A stretch of DNA of 64,000 nt from Prochloron sp965198675 (GTDB lineage Bacteria; Cyanobacteriota; Cyanobacteriia; Cyanobacteriales; Prochloraceae), in the NCBI GenBank assembly GCA_965198675.1, contig OZ240666.1, positions 3,100,001-3,164,000 on the forward strand, written 5' to 3'. Positions within the stretch are counted from its first letter, which is position 1. Each line of letters starts with the position of its first letter. The notes beneath the pieces are model-generated. The model worked only from the letters and a program-made list of their open reading frames with translations. It searched no databases and was not told the DNA's origin. The position numbers and the translations under genes were made by a program. Shown piece after piece: positions 1 to 8,845 of this stretch.

Positions 1-194
1 TTTCCCCTTCTGCTGCTACTCCCCCAGTGGCCATTTTAGAAGATGTGGAAATGACTCTGTTAGCATTGGGCTATTCTAACGAAGAAATTGAACAGGCTAT
101 TTCAATTCTGAGTAAAGATAACCTCCTGCTGCAAAACAAAAATGCGGAAGATTGGATCAGAAGTGCTATAACCTGGTTGAGTAACGATGTTTAA
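1..194 (+). CDS. ruvA: Holliday junction branch migration protein RuvA, C-terminal part
   Basis: The reading frame is open from base 3 to the TAA at 192-194 and has no start in the window, so only the last ~63 residues are present. They read as a low-complexity linker (SPSAATPPV) followed by the small three-helix domain III of RuvA, with the typical LALGYSNEEIEQAI segment and the EDWIRSAITWLS end seen in cyanobacterial RuvA. Domain III contacts the RuvB motor; RuvA binds the four-way junction in recombinational repair. The identification rests on the tail only. Confidence 0.8.
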   Translation, partial: SPSAATPPVAILEDVEMTLLALGYSNEEIEQAISILSKDNLLLQNKNAEDWIRSAITWLSNDV

Positions 195-201
195 ATTGGC
201 T

Positions 202-597
202 TTAACTTTCTGTATCCTCTATAGTAGTAAGAAATTGCCGCAGTCGCAATAAACTGAAAGTTTGACCTAAATTCAAAGGTAACAGAGTGATACCCTCCAG
301 ACGAGACTGCACCCAACCATCTCCCCAATACCATTCATGATAGCCGTCAATGCCTTGACTCAACAACAAGCGCAAACAGTTGTCACTAGCGACTTCCACT
401 CGGTGTTGTATTTCTATCGGTCCGGTCCAACTGCTATAGGTGGTTCCCTGGGAGAGCTTTGACGGTAGTCCGGAAGAAAAGCGGATTGGCCACAGCCATT
501 TACCCATGCGCTCGGGATACAATAAACTCTTACGGAGGGCGATCGCCGACCCTTCTACTTCAATGCGGAGATTACTTTGCTGAAACTTGCCAATCAT
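202..597 (-). CDS. Conserved cyanobacterial protein, SRPBCC-like fold
   Basis: 131 residues, ATG start at 597. It lies tail to tail with ruvA (8-base gap). The sequence has the look of a START/SRPBCC lipid- or polyketide-binding domain: an early basic helix, alternating hydrophobic strands and many aromatic residues (WLWPIRF, WYWGDGW). I recognise it as a short protein common in cyanobacteria but know no function. No signal peptide or membrane helix is visible. The fold assignment is an inference from pattern, not from a motif. Confidence 0.65.
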   Translation of the reverse strand: MIGKFQQSNLRIEVEGSAIALRKSLLYPERMGKWLWPIRFSSGLPSKLSQGTTYSSWTGPIEIQHRVEVASDNCLRLLLSQGIDGYHEWYWGDGWVQSRLEGITLLPLNLGQTFSLLRLRQFLTTIEDTES

Positions 598-666
598 CTT
601 AAAACCCTGCTATGAACAATCAATAACTAGAATAGAAAAAATTGTTCCATAAGTGTAAGAGAATTC

Positions 667-1563
667 ATGGCAGATCGACTAGTCCGGGCTACAGCAGCAG
701 ATGGTGGTATTAGAGCAGTAGGGGTCATTACCACCCGCCTCACAGAAGAAGCCAGAATGCGGCATAAACTATCCTATGTAGCCACAGCAGCCCTAGGACG
801 TGCCATGTCCTCTGGTTTATTGCTGGCTTCTAATATGAAAGAGGAACAGGCTAGGATAAATATTCGCATTAAAGGCAATGGACCTCTAGGGGTGGTATTT
901 GTAGATGCTGGACCTGATGGTACAGTCAGGGGGTACGTGGAAAACCCCGGGGTGGAAAGGCCACCTAATGCTCAAGGAAAACTAGATGTGGGGGGTGCTG
1001 TAGGTAAAGAAGGCTACCTCTATGTAATCAGAGACGTGGGCTATGGCTATCCTTATTCTAGTACAGTGGAGCTAGTTTCTGGTGAAATTGGGGAGGACAT
1101 TGCTAGTTACTTGGTTACTTCCGAACAAACTCCCTCAGCATTGTTAGTAGGTGTGTTTGTGGGGGAACAAGGGGTTAGGGCTTCTGGAGGGCTGCTGTTA
1201 CAAGTTTTGCCCAAAGCAGCTAGAAATGAAAGCTTAATTGAAATTTTAGAGGAGCGGGTAGGTCAATTGACGGGATTTACTCCTTTGCTACGAGCTGGTA
1301 AAACTTTACCAGAGATACTGAAGCAATTGCTGGGAGACTTAGGTTTAGTTATTTTCCCGGAAGTGCAAATGGTACGCTTTGACTGTGGTTGCTCTTTCGA
1401 GCGGGTTTTGGGTGCTCTAAAAATGTTGGGGGAAGCCGAATTGCAGGATATGATAGAAAAAGATGACGGTGCGGAAGCTAGTTGCCAATTTTGCGGCGAA
1501 GTTTACCAGGCTGGTAGCAATCATTTGTTAGAATTGATTCAGGATTTAAAGGCTCAGGTATAG
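667..1563 (+). CDS. hslO: Redox-regulated chaperone Hsp33
   Basis: 298 residues, the usual length. The N-terminal substrate-binding domain starts MADRLVRATAADGGIR and the C-terminal zinc centre has the canonical cysteine pairs C240-x-C242 (FDCGCS) and C273-xx-C276 (CQFCGE). In the reduced cytosol these bind zinc; oxidation and unfolding release it and turn the protein into a holdase chaperone. A purine-rich stretch AAGAGAATTC precedes the ATG. It stands alone; the next 750 bases are repeats and debris. Confidence 0.95.
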   Translation: MADRLVRATAADGGIRAVGVITTRLTEEARMRHKLSYVATAALGRAMSSGLLLASNMKEEQARINIRIKGNGPLGVVFVDAGPDGTVRGYVENPGVERPPNAQGKLDVGGAVGKEGYLYVIRDVGYGYPYSSTVELVSGEIGEDIASYLVTSEQTPSALLVGVFVGEQGVRASGGLLLQVLPKAARNESLIEILEERVGQLTGFTPLLRAGKTLPEILKQLLGDLGLVIFPEVQMVRFDCGCSFERVLGALKMLGEAELQDMIEKDDGAEASCQFCGEVYQAGSNHLLELIQDLKAQV

Positions 1564-1658
1564 CGCTTCCCGCCCCCGTAGGGCAATGCCCACCCTACCC
1601 GTAAACCCCTAACATTGCCCACCAATTTTTTTTTCCGGCGGCGCTGCTACGGGCAGCA

Positions 1659-1703
1659 CTGGTAACTGGTAACTGGTAACTGGTAACTGGTAACTGGTAA
1701 CTG
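1659..1703. repeat. Tandem heptamer array (CTGGTAA)n
   Basis: About six head-to-tail copies of the seven-base unit CTGGTAA. The same unit is arrayed again at 10193-10377 and occurs singly near 6115, 8572, 30330, 33980 and 38365. Such short tandemly repeated heptamers are typical of filamentous cyanobacterial genomes. Because three heptamers equal seven codons the array is open in several frames and encodes a VTSYQLP peptide repeat on the minus strand. Here it cuts off the gene fragment at 1704-1836. Confidence 0.9.
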
Positions 1704-1836
1704 TTTTCTGTAGTTCTTTGTCGAGGAAAGTATAGCCTTTAGTCCAGTTTATCTCATTAGCAGCTAAGGGAAAGAAAAATTCTCTACATTCTTGAAAATA
1801 AGTTTCAATTATCTCTCTCTTTTCACGGGCTATCAT
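1704..1836 (-). pseudogene. Fragment of Rpn-type (PD-(D/E)XK) nuclease/transposase-like gene
   Basis: The first 44 codons (IIETYFQECREFFFP, then INWTKGYTFLDKELQK) match the N-terminus of a large cyanobacterial family of cytosolic proteins often labelled Rpn recombination-promoting nuclease or DUF4351 protein, whose members normally have ~300 residues. The frame runs straight into the heptamer array and on into repeat-derived sequence, so the nuclease core is missing. I read this as a 5' relic. A second, longer decayed member of the family lies at 8112-9235. Confidence 0.6.
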
Positions 1837-2312
1837 ATTCGTCAGTTGGTGTTGTCATTATCTATAGTAGTGGGCATTGCCCACCAACACGTCAATTTAG
1901 AGCCAAAAACCTGCTTCCCTCCCATATTCTACCATCATGTAGTCCTTTCTGTAGTTTTGTTTTGTCCTAACCTATGGTTCCATTGCTATAATAATGTAAA
2001 ATAAGGATTAAATCAGTGCGATTCGTTTCAGGACTTTCCCCTTTAGCCCGCAATTCTAAGCTGTGCTGGTCAAGAAAGGAGCCGAGGAAAAGAATCCCCC
2101 GTGTTGGGACACGTTCAGATGACGAACAACTCCTAATTGCCCATCTAGATTGCATAAAACTAATAAACATAATTTAATCACTAATTCTTGTATTAATAAG
2201 AGACAAGTGGCATATAAGAGGGAGATGAGAAAGACTATAAGAACAAGGATAAGATGATATAATTATGATATATTGCAAAGACCAGTAATTCTGAGGCCAT
2301 TGGGAGCAGATT
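1837..2312. other. Gene-free stretch with repeat and hairpin debris
   Basis: No convincing coding frame. It holds one copy of the dispersed palindrome TGGGCATTGCCCA (about 1873-1886) and, at 2093-2115, a CGTGT/ACACG hairpin next to the string GAATCCCCCGTG, which also occurs in the IS200/IS605-like element at 9532-9697 on the opposite strand. I suspect a small transposon relic between 2010 and 2170 but cannot define its ends. The last 30 bases upstream of 2313 contain AGGCCATTGGGAGCAG, a possible weak ribosome binding site for the next gene. Confidence 0.4.
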
Positions 2313-4202
2313 ATGGACAGCAATACTGATGCCAGAAAAATGGGGGCTGGGGCTGAACAGATAGAGAAATCTAACCCTGTAAAAAAGCCGAACAGGGGTC
2401 TGAGTTGGCCTATTTTCCAACTATGGGTCTTTTTGTTTATTCTGGTTACGAGCGGGATCGGCTTTGGGGCGACGATCTGGTTGTTTAAGTTGCCCGAAGT
2501 GCCCAACTGCGAGAAAGTTTCTTGGCAATTTGCATCTGCTTCAATGCGGATATATTGCGCTCAGTTAGAAGCCGAGAAAAAGACAGCGGCTAGTTTGCTC
2601 TGGGCGATCGCCTTGGTAGAAGCATTGCCTCTGGATCATCCCCTGCGCCCCCAAATTAATGACCATGTGGAAGAATGGGCTACAGATATCTTGAACTTGG
2701 CAGAGCAAAAGTTCCAGGGGGGAGAACTAGATAAGGCGATCGCTATGGCCCAAAACATTCCCGTTAAAGCTGAAGCGTATCAATTGGTAGCAGATAGGAT
2801 CGAACGTTGGCGCTCAATTTGGTCTTCAGGAGTTAAAAGTTATAATGAGGCAGATAAGCAGTTGCGAGCTGGTAACTGGTTGCTAGCGTTTCGCCATTCA
2901 GTCAAGTTGTCCTATGTAAAGAATGATTATTGGGCGACAACCAAATATCAAGAACTAATTGATACAATTCAACTAGCCAGAGAAGAAAGTAAGAAGCTAG
3001 ACAGCGCTTATAAAGCATTACGTCGTGGGAGCTTTGAGAATCTTCTCCAAGCAATCTCCGAAGCAGAAGCAATTAGTAAAGAAAGCTATGCCTATGGTAA
3101 TGCGCAAAATATCATTGCCGATGCTCAGAAAAAGATTGTTAAATTGGCCCAAAGGCTGATTGACAGGCAAAATTGGTCGGAATTATTGCGCTTCGCTAAC
3201 AAGGTTCCGTCAAATCTGCCATTACAGGAGCAATTGGATGATTGGAAATTACTCGCTCGCGCTGGGACCAATGCCCAGTTAGGAATGGTTTTTAGTTTAG
3301 AAACTGCCATTCTCCAAGCCAAAAGTATCCCTCCCACTAGCACTATTTACGATACAGTGCAGCCATTGCTGAACCGCTGGGAGCGAGAAATGGCAGATGT
3401 GGGGCTGCTGTTAGAGGCGCAGGAATTGGCGCGGATAGGGTCCATTGGCAGTTTAACGGCTGCTATAGCTAAGGCTGAGACCATTCCTGCAAATAATCCT
3501 CGTTTTCAAGAAGCTCAGAGGAAAATTAATAAATGGGAGCGGGAAATTGCTATCAGAGAAGATATGCCTTTTCTAGAACGGGCGCGAGAATTGGCTGCTA
3601 GCGGGACAATTGAAGGTTTGCAAGCAGCAATTAGCCAAGCCAGTTCCATTGAGTCCAATCGTCCTCTTTACACTGAGGCACAAAACTATATTCGCCAGTG
3701 GCGCCGAAGCATTCAGCGACAGCAAGATAAACCTATTCTGGATAGGGCAATAGCTTTAGGGAATGCAGGTGATTTTGCAGCCGCTATTGAGACAGCAGCA
3801 CAAATTACCCGGGGAAGGACATTTTATAGTGAAGCTCAGGGGAAAATTATTGAGTGGGAGCGGGAAATTAGGGCAAGAGAAACTCTGGAAAAAGCTGATC
3901 GCATTGGACGACAAGGAACGGTTGCTGCTCTGGAAGAAGCGATCGCCATTGCTTATAGGATACCATCTTCCACCAGCGTTCGCACCAGACAGATTCAATT
4001 GCTGAATCGTTGGAGCGAGCAACTATTAATTAAGGCTCAAAACGAAGCTCAATATTCTCTCCAGCGGGCTATTGCTATCGCCCAAAAGATTCCCTATGGC
4101 ACTTCTGCCTATAATTTAGCCCAAACTCAAATCAAAACTTGGCGGGAGCAACGTCTCTATCCCTTGGGGAACAGGGAGGACGGAACCGGGAACCGGGAAT
4201 AG
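2313..4202 (+). CDS. Membrane-anchored protein with repeated helical units
   Basis: 629 residues. A charged proline-containing N-terminus is followed by one transmembrane helix at about 37-60 (PIFQLWVFLFILVTSGIGFG), then a long all-helical region. From about residue 330 it is built of ~65-residue repeats that each end in a W-E-R-E-I or related motif (RWEREMA, KWEREIA, RQWRRSI, EWEREIR, NRWSEQL, TWREQR) and start with an A-x-x-L-G-x-x-G-x-x-x-x-L motif. Similar cyanobacterial proteins are sometimes called chromosome segregation ATPase, but no Walker motif is present, so that name is not supported. The last residues (GNREDGTGNRE) are encoded by a short repeated tract. Function unknown. Confidence 0.75.
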   Translation: MDSNTDARKMGAGAEQIEKSNPVKKPNRGLSWPIFQLWVFLFILVTSGIGFGATIWLFKLPEVPNCEKVSWQFASASMRIYCAQLEAEKKTAASLLWAIALVEALPLDHPLRPQINDHVEEWATDILNLAEQKFQGGELDKAIAMAQNIPVKAEAYQLVADRIERWRSIWSSGVKSYNEADKQLRAGNWLLAFRHSVKLSYVKNDYWATTKYQELIDTIQLAREESKKLDSAYKALRRGSFENLLQAISEAEAISKESYAYGNAQNIIADAQKKIVKLAQRLIDRQNWSELLRFANKVPSNLPLQEQLDDWKLLARAGTNAQLGMVFSLETAILQAKSIPPTSTIYDTVQPLLNRWEREMADVGLLLEAQELARIGSIGSLTAAIAKAETIPANNPRFQEAQRKINKWEREIAIREDMPFLERARELAASGTIEGLQAAISQASSIESNRPLYTEAQNYIRQWRRSIQRQQDKPILDRAIALGNAGDFAAAIETAAQITRGRTFYSEAQGKIIEWEREIRARETLEKADRIGRQGTVAALEEAIAIAYRIPSSTSVRTRQIQLLNRWSEQLLIKAQNEAQYSLQRAIAIAQKIPYGTSAYNLAQTQIKTWREQRLYPLGNREDGTGNRE

Positions 4203-4248
4203 GGGATAGAAGGGGCCAAAAAAGCACTTCACACATACCTTAACAAAA

Positions 4249-4533
4249 TTATTTAAGTGTCTGCCATTCAATTACCTTTCTTCCCACTCGAAAGAGGAGA
4301 GAATTGGTTAATCCAAGATAATTAGCACCTATTAACAACAGAAAATATTGTTGTTTAGTTGCTTCTAGTAAATGAGGACAATTGGCAAAATCCAGTACTA
4401 AGATAGTAGAAGAACCCCACTTTTCCCGACCTATCTTACAGTCCTTGGGGAGAAAATGCATGAGGGAGCGGAAGCGATTTAGTGCTGCTTTTTCCAAGTC
4501 CGCACTGGTATAATTAGATTGATAATTGTTCAT
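4249..4533 (-). CDS. Conserved cyanobacterial hypothetical protein coupled to purN
   Basis: 94 residues, soluble, no recognisable catalytic motif; contains RFRSLMHFLP and an HLLEATKQQYFLLL segment that suggest a small alpha-beta fold. Its ATG (4531-4533) overlaps the stop of purN in an ATGA junction, so it is probably translated with purN from one message. I know the family only as a conserved cyanobacterial hypothetical. No function can be assigned from the link to purine synthesis alone. Confidence 0.65.
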   Translation of the reverse strand: MNNYQSNYTSADLEKAALNRFRSLMHFLPKDCKIGREKWGSSTILVLDFANCPHLLEATKQQYFLLLIGANYLGLTNSLLFRVGRKVIEWQTLK

Positions 4534-5183
4534 TCTCCCTCTCCTCTCTGCGTCTCTGCGCCTCTGCGTGAAACCATAGCGATCGCCTCAGGTAAAATAA
4601 GATGTTCCTGCACTTGAATACGACCGTGTAAACTATCTGGAGTATCCTCTGGTAAAATCGGGACAGCTGCTTGGATTAAAATAGGACCGCTATCCACCTC
4701 CAGACTGACTAAATGAGCTGTACAACCAGTAATTTTAACCCCAGCTTTCAGTGCTCTTTCCACCGCTCTCATACCCCGAAAACTGGGCAATAAACTGGGA
4801 TGAATGTTGATTACTCGGGAAGGATATGCATCTAATAATACCTGAGTTACGACTCGCATCCAACCTGCCATTATCACCCACTGTACCCCATAAGATTGCA
4901 ATACCTCCACAATAGCGCTATCGAAATCTTCTCGGTGCTGGTAATTTCCATGTTCTATTAATACAGCAGGCACTCTCCAGCGATCAGCTCGGGATTTCAC
5001 TTTGGCCTCCCGATTATTATAGATTAAGACGGGAATGGTAGCATTGAGCTGACTAGAGTCAATTGCTTGGGCAACAGCCTCAAAATTCGTACCGCTACCA
5101 GAAGCCATTATCCCCAATTTGACCATTTGTCCTTGAGGTTTCCTTCGGTGGAGGGTGGGGGAAATAATCGTATCAATTACCAT
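4530..5183 (-). CDS. purN: Phosphoribosylglycinamide formyltransferase
   Basis: Transfers the formyl group of 10-formyl-THF to GAR in purine synthesis. The core starts KLGIMASGSGTNFEAV (phosphate-binding loop), and the catalytic set is visible: N in INIHPSLLPSF, H in the same IHPS motif, and D in VSLEVDSGPI. I chose the ATG at 5183 (MVIDTIIS), which gives the short extension usual in cyanobacteria; an upstream TTG at 5237 is also open. Odd: the last ~12 residues (SRRGAETQRGEGE) are encoded by a copy of the CTCTGCGTCTCTGCG repeat, so the true C-terminus has been replaced or extended by repeat DNA. It overlaps the next gene by four bases. Confidence 0.92.
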   Translation of the reverse strand: MVIDTIISPTLHRRKPQGQMVKLGIMASGSGTNFEAVAQAIDSSQLNATIPVLIYNNREAKVKSRADRWRVPAVLIEHGNYQHREDFDSAIVEVLQSYGVQWVIMAGWMRVVTQVLLDAYPSRVINIHPSLLPSFRGMRAVERALKAGVKITGCTAHLVSLEVDSGPILIQAAVPILPEDTPDSLHGRIQVQEHLILPEAIAMVSRRGAETQRGEGE

Positions 5184-5261
5184 AGGCAGACAGTGAGTAG
5201 TTTCTATGACTAGGGTAACAACAGCTATGGCTTCCAAAGCTTAAATCAGCTTTAAGATTGA

Positions 5262-5412
5262 ATCGCGCAAAGGCGCAAAGTCGCAAAGGGGTTCTTATCT
5301 ACACTCATCTGCGGACGCCAAGGGCGGGATGCCAAGGGCGGGACGCTTACGCGGGACGCCAAGGGCGGTTGCTTCGCAAAGCTTACGCAAAGCTTGCGTT
5401 TTGCTTCGCAAT
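5262..5412. repeat. Composite dispersed repeat with GCCAAGGGCGG and CGCAAAGCTT units
   Basis: A GCGCAAAGGCGCAAAG tail at 5262-5290 is followed by several GGGACGCCAAGGGCGG units and then GCTTACGCAAAGCTT units, ending in AATTATCTGCG. The same module, with different copy numbers of each unit, is at 54625-54675, 55790-55860 and 58035-58160, and a short version is at 13118-13140. It looks like a dispersed repeat into which short units have multiplied. Confidence 0.75.
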
Positions 5413-5430
5413 TATCTGCGTACACAGCGG

Positions 5431-6009
5431 TTACCAAATCAGTTCCAAATTGAGACAAAAACCTGGGAGAACATCTTCCCCTGATATAGTAGTAGGAGAA
5501 TTGAGCACTTCTACCTCTTTACCAATGCGATAAATCTCTACTTGCTTTTCTTGACGGTTAATTAACCAACCCAACCGGGTTCCATTCTCCCTATATTCGG
5601 ACATTTTCTGTCTTGTTGCTGTTAAGGTATCACTAGGGGAACGCAATTCAATCACAAAATCAGGACAGAGGGGCAAGAATTTCTGCTTTTGTGTTGAGTT
5701 TAAAGCATTCCAGCGCGACCACGGGATCCAAGCAGCATCGGGAGAGCGATCTGCACCATTTGGCAGTTTAAATCCTGCGGAGGAATCAAAAGGGATTCCG
5801 GTTCCATCAGCGTCAGCCCAGTTAAACAACTGCTGACTTATTCTCCCATTGCGGTTGCTAGTTTCTCCCCCTACTGGTGACATAATGATTAAATCTCCCC
5901 TAGGGTTCCGTTCAAATCTGAGATTCCGGTTGTGGATACAAAGCTGATAAAATTGGTCATCCGTCAGTTCAGTGGATTGAAGGTCGAGAGTTAAGTGGGT
6001 CATGTCCAT
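5431..6009 (-). CDS. Uma2 family endonuclease (DUF820)
   Basis: 192 residues, PD-(D/E)XK fold. Visible family marks: GDLIIMSPVGGETSNRN (residues ~40-56), RSPDAAWI with the active-site aspartate (~91-98), and FVIELRSPSD, whose glutamate precedes the catalytic position, then GTRLGWLIN. Uma2 proteins are extremely abundant in filamentous cyanobacteria and of unknown role. It is a close paralogue of the copies at 20000-20575 and 29431-30018. Its C-terminus ends inside the sequence that borders the repeat at 5262-5412. ATG at 6009, with a second ATG two codons later. Confidence 0.85.
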   Translation of the reverse strand: MDMTHLTLDLQSTELTDDQFYQLCIHNRNLRFERNPRGDLIIMSPVGGETSNRNGRISQQLFNWADADGTGIPFDSSAGFKLPNGADRSPDAAWIPWSRWNALNSTQKQKFLPLCPDFVIELRSPSDTLTATRQKMSEYRENGTRLGWLINRQEKQVEIYRIGKEVEVLNSPTTISGEDVLPGFCLNLELIW

Positions 6010-6318
6010 TTTCTTGGTAGCAAAACTTTCCCCATTTCTATATTAGACTAAATAGGTTCGCGCAAAGTCGCTGCATGGGCAAAGAGGGGAAATAATTGTC
6101 ATAGTACTCGCTCACTGGTAACTGTTATAGTGGTAGGATGGGCAATGTTCCCATTAATTAATTTTGGAGGTAGTATTTATACTCCTCATTGCCCACCCTA
6201 AGGGGAAACTTGGCGTCTTGGCGTCTTGGCGCGATAATAACCAGTCTAGGAGGTACAGTAAATGATTATTCAATGGCAAAAAACAAGACATTTCCTTTTA
6301 AGGACAGTATTTGGTATA

Positions 6319-7473
6319 TAGCGAGCCTAAATGATTTGTGCAAACACATCGTATCGTTCCAATCTCTCCGGATTGAAAAGTTTGAGAGCCAAAAATAGCT
6401 TGAACAATCTTTTCACAACTGTAAAATTTTTACATTTGTAATAAAAACGCCTCAAAAAATTCTTGGCTTGTAACCAAATTCCCTCTACAGGATTTTCTTC
6501 CGGACTATAAGGAGCAAACAATTCACAAGTAATCAACCATTCATCTTTGGCTAATCCATCATTATATTTGGCTAAGATTTTTTTCATTTCCTCTCCTTTA
6601 TGATATGACGCACCATCCCAAAGTAACATAATTTGTTGGTTAGGATGACGATTCTTTATCTCTTCAACAAATTTCACAGTATTTTGTCCATTGCCGCTGG
6701 GATAAGGACAAACAATAAATTCATTATTCCAAATGTTTAAAGCACCATAGTAAGTTTGTCTAGCTCTATAATTATCAATCTTAACAATTTCTCGTTTTTT
6801 TTTGTCTCCCCAAAGGTAACCACAAATCTCATCGCCTTGAAGGTGACACTCATCTAAAGCATATATCACAAGTTTTTCAGCTTTTATCTTATCGAGGCTA
6901 TCGCGTAATATAGCAGCTAATTCTTTATTTCTTTCTTTGATACGAGCTGGATTTTTTCTGGGATTTTCTTTATTGCCTTTCTGCCATGTTAAATTGGCGT
7001 TTCGCAAGATTTGATAATAACTCTCTTTTGACCTAAATAGGACATCATATTCTTCTATAAGATGTCTTTCTAATTCAGAAATGTTACGTCTTTCTGGTGA
7101 CTGGAGCCATTTTATAATTTCTTTTTTTTGCTCCCTAGTTAGGTAACTTCTTGAACCTTGATGTCCCAGGCTTAATCCCGATACACCTTGTAGCAAATAT
7201 TTTCTCTGTGTTTGGGCAATAAAGCTTGTTGAAACACCTAAACTTACTTCAATACTTTTATAATCTAACCCCAATAATCTCAATTTTACTGCTTGTACTC
7301 TTTTCCATTCTTTTAAATTCTTAGTGTTGTGAATAAACTCATTCAATTCCTGTATTTTAGTAAAGTTAGGATGATTCTTATCATTCATTAACATGATTTT
7401 ATCCTCTTTTTGTTTGGTTTGAAGGCATCATAGCACAAAAGTCACGATTTGCACAAATGATTTAGACGCGCTA
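6319..7473 (-). mobile_element. Complete IS630-family insertion sequence, 1155 bp
   Basis: Bounded by imperfect inverted repeats: 6319-6344 (TAGCGAGCCTAAATGATTTG...) and the complement of 7448-7473 (TAGCGCGTCTAAATCATTTG...), matching at 22-23 of 26 positions. It is flanked by TA at 6317-6318 and 7474-7475, the target duplication of IS630/Tc1 elements. Contains one transposase gene reading leftwards. The host gene can be rebuilt exactly, so the insertion is probably recent. Confidence 0.85.
6327..7394 (-). CDS. IS630 family transposase, full length
   Basis: 355 residues in a single frame. N-terminal helix-turn-helix part (VQAVKLRLLGLDYKSIEVSLGVS), linker, then a DDE domain: first D in YALDECHLQGDE, second D in MLLWDGASYHKG and the E in PYSPEENPVEGIWLQAKN. 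It spans most of the element 6319-7473 and ends inside its left inverted repeat. The ATG at 7394 (or 7388) has AAGAGGATAAAA upstream. Intact and plausibly active; it cuts and pastes the element into TA sites. Confidence 0.92.
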   Translation of the reverse strand: MLMNDKNHPNFTKIQELNEFIHNTKNLKEWKRVQAVKLRLLGLDYKSIEVSLGVSTSFIAQTQRKYLLQGVSGLSLGHQGSRSYLTREQKKEIIKWLQSPERRNISELERHLIEEYDVLFRSKESYYQILRNANLTWQKGNKENPRKNPARIKERNKELAAILRDSLDKIKAEKLVIYALDECHLQGDEICGYLWGDKKKREIVKIDNYRARQTYYGALNIWNNEFIVCPYPSGNGQNTVKFVEEIKNRHPNQQIMLLWDGASYHKGEEMKKILAKYNDGLAKDEWLITCELFAPYSPEENPVEGIWLQAKNFLRRFYYKCKNFTVVKRLFKLFLALKLFNPERLERYDVFAQII

Positions 7474-8613
7474 TACTTATCTTGAGCCTCTGCTACAAAC
7501 TATTCTACCCTAAGAAGGAGTCCGGTAATATTCCCGAGTCTTTCCCGTTGTCGGGATGGGAATTGGTAGAATCTCAAGTATTAGATCACCCCGAACAACA
7601 ATTCTTCGGTAGACTATACCAATATAGCTCCCCCGCAGGAATTGTGGATATCCAACTGCGCTACTTTCCCACTCTCAACAAGGGAAATAATATACGCCTA
7701 TTCAAAACCGTAAATGAACTAGAATTACCAGACTCTGCTGTAGAGGTAAACCACAAGTCAGGAGTGGGCTACTATGGGATGTTTGCTCACGAAGGACGTG
7801 CCTATTTAAGTGCTTGTATTAATGATAACGCCCAAACTACTTTTACTCAACCACAATATGCTGCCCTCAGGAATAACAAAGAGGAGCTATTGAGTCGTTT
7901 TTTACCTTGGTTAATAGGGTTAGAAGACTTAAGAGACTGGAGTTGTTTGTGGGTTACCATATCCACCCCTGTTGATTCAGAGCCACAGCAAGCTTATGCT
8001 CTGCTTCAGGAAGTTGGGGAAAGCTCTTTTCAATGGTGGCACGCTCATTTTCCCTAGCTGTTATTTAACTTGACTTTTATTGAGGATATAATATTTCCAC
8101 TGTACTCACAAATGGCAAAGAAAAAAGCTGATATAAGCACGAAGCGACTCATAAGTTTAGCACCCGGTGAATGGGTAAAATGGCTCATGGAAACCTCTCA
8201 AATAGAAGTTCGAGAGATTATTTCTTCTGAGTTTCAATGGGTGAGTCGAGAAGGAGACGTTTTAGTCAAAGCCTATAGTCCCGATTTAGGGGAGTTTTTA
8301 ATTCTCAATGAGTTACAATTGAGGTATAATCAGAAAGTACCTCGACTTTGGCTGGCGAGAAATATGAACTGCCAGTTTATCCAGTGTTGGTAAATATGCT
8401 TGAAGCTTCAAATGAAAGTATTTCTAGTTCCTTTTATGAGAAATTTGCAGGTAAACGTTCCATTCAAGACTATCGAGTCATAAATTTGTGGGAAGTAGAT
8501 GTAGACATAGTTTTTGAGCGTAATTTATCTACATTACTACCATTTGTACCCATTTTAAAACAAGTCATCAGCAGTTACCAGTCCTGCTCATGCCAACCGG
8601 GGCAGTCAGGCAG

Positions 8614-8728
8614 TAACCTCGTACCATGAATGTTATTCTTTGGGTCTGAGCCCCCCCACCAAATTGCGGTCGCACCCACATTTTTTTGAATCCCATTCAA
8701 GGTGGAAAGCGCACCAAGACAAACGATA
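8614..8728. repeat. MITE-like hairpin element, copy A
   Basis: About 115 bases with TAAC...ATAA ends and an inner hairpin (TTGAAT/ATTCAA) inside a GGTGCGC/GCGCACC context. It follows the 30-base unit CTGCTCATGCCAACCGGGGC... (8584-8613). The same core lies at 30214-30326 in the opposite orientation, again directly after the same 30-base unit, which suggests insertion or inversion of a mobile core at a preferred site. Confidence 0.7.
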
Positions 8729-8797
8729 ACTGAATCCTTTAAACTGTCAACTGATTGTTAAATGGGGTCAGGCTTTGATGGCGGGTTCAACCCACCC

Positions 8798-8845
8798 CCT
8801 TCGCCCCCTCCCAGGAGGGGGTTGGGGGTGGGTGCCTGGTCACTG
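8798..8845. repeat. GC-rich palindrome (CCCCCTCCCAGGAGGGGG), copy A
   Basis: Perfect-to-near-perfect inverted repeat centred on CCTCCCAGGAGG, flanked by AACCCACC and GGTGGGT. Related palindromes are at 30066-30118 and 16630-16683. All three lie within about 200 bases of a copy of the GGTGCGC hairpin element. Confidence 0.75.

Larger units (their letters stand above)
6262..8057 (+). pseudogene. Cyanoexosortase A system-associated protein gene, split by IS630
   Basis: The 5' part is at 6262-6318 and the 3' part at 7476-8057. Removing the element 6319-7473 and one copy of the TA target duplication restores one open frame of ~210 codons. It begins with a strong AGGAGGT seven bases before ATG 6262, then MIIQWQKTRHFLL, a single membrane helix (RTVFGILILSLCYKLFY) and a periplasmic domain with PESFPLSGWELV, YGMFAHEGRAYLSACIN, and a WWHAHFP end. 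These fit, from memory, the proteins that accompany cyanoexosortase A. The 3' part is still open from a TTG at 7482 but would lack the anchor. No exosortase gene is in the window. Confidence 0.65.

Noticed and set aside
1967..2170. Apparent 67-residue gene on the minus strand
   Set aside because: No family resemblance or ribosome site, and part of it is a hairpin relic.
2313..4202. Chromosome segregation ATPase annotation for the repeat protein
   Set aside because: There is no Walker A or B motif; only a membrane helix and helical repeats are visible.
5258..5533. Apparent 91-residue gene on the plus strand
   Set aside because: It is made of the composite repeat and the antisense end of the Uma2 gene.
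6273..6320. Alternative reconstruction of the split gene from ATG 6273
   Set aside because: It also gives an open frame if the TA duplication is placed differently, but it lacks the ribosome site spacing and the usual N-terminal pattern, so ATG 6262 was preferred.
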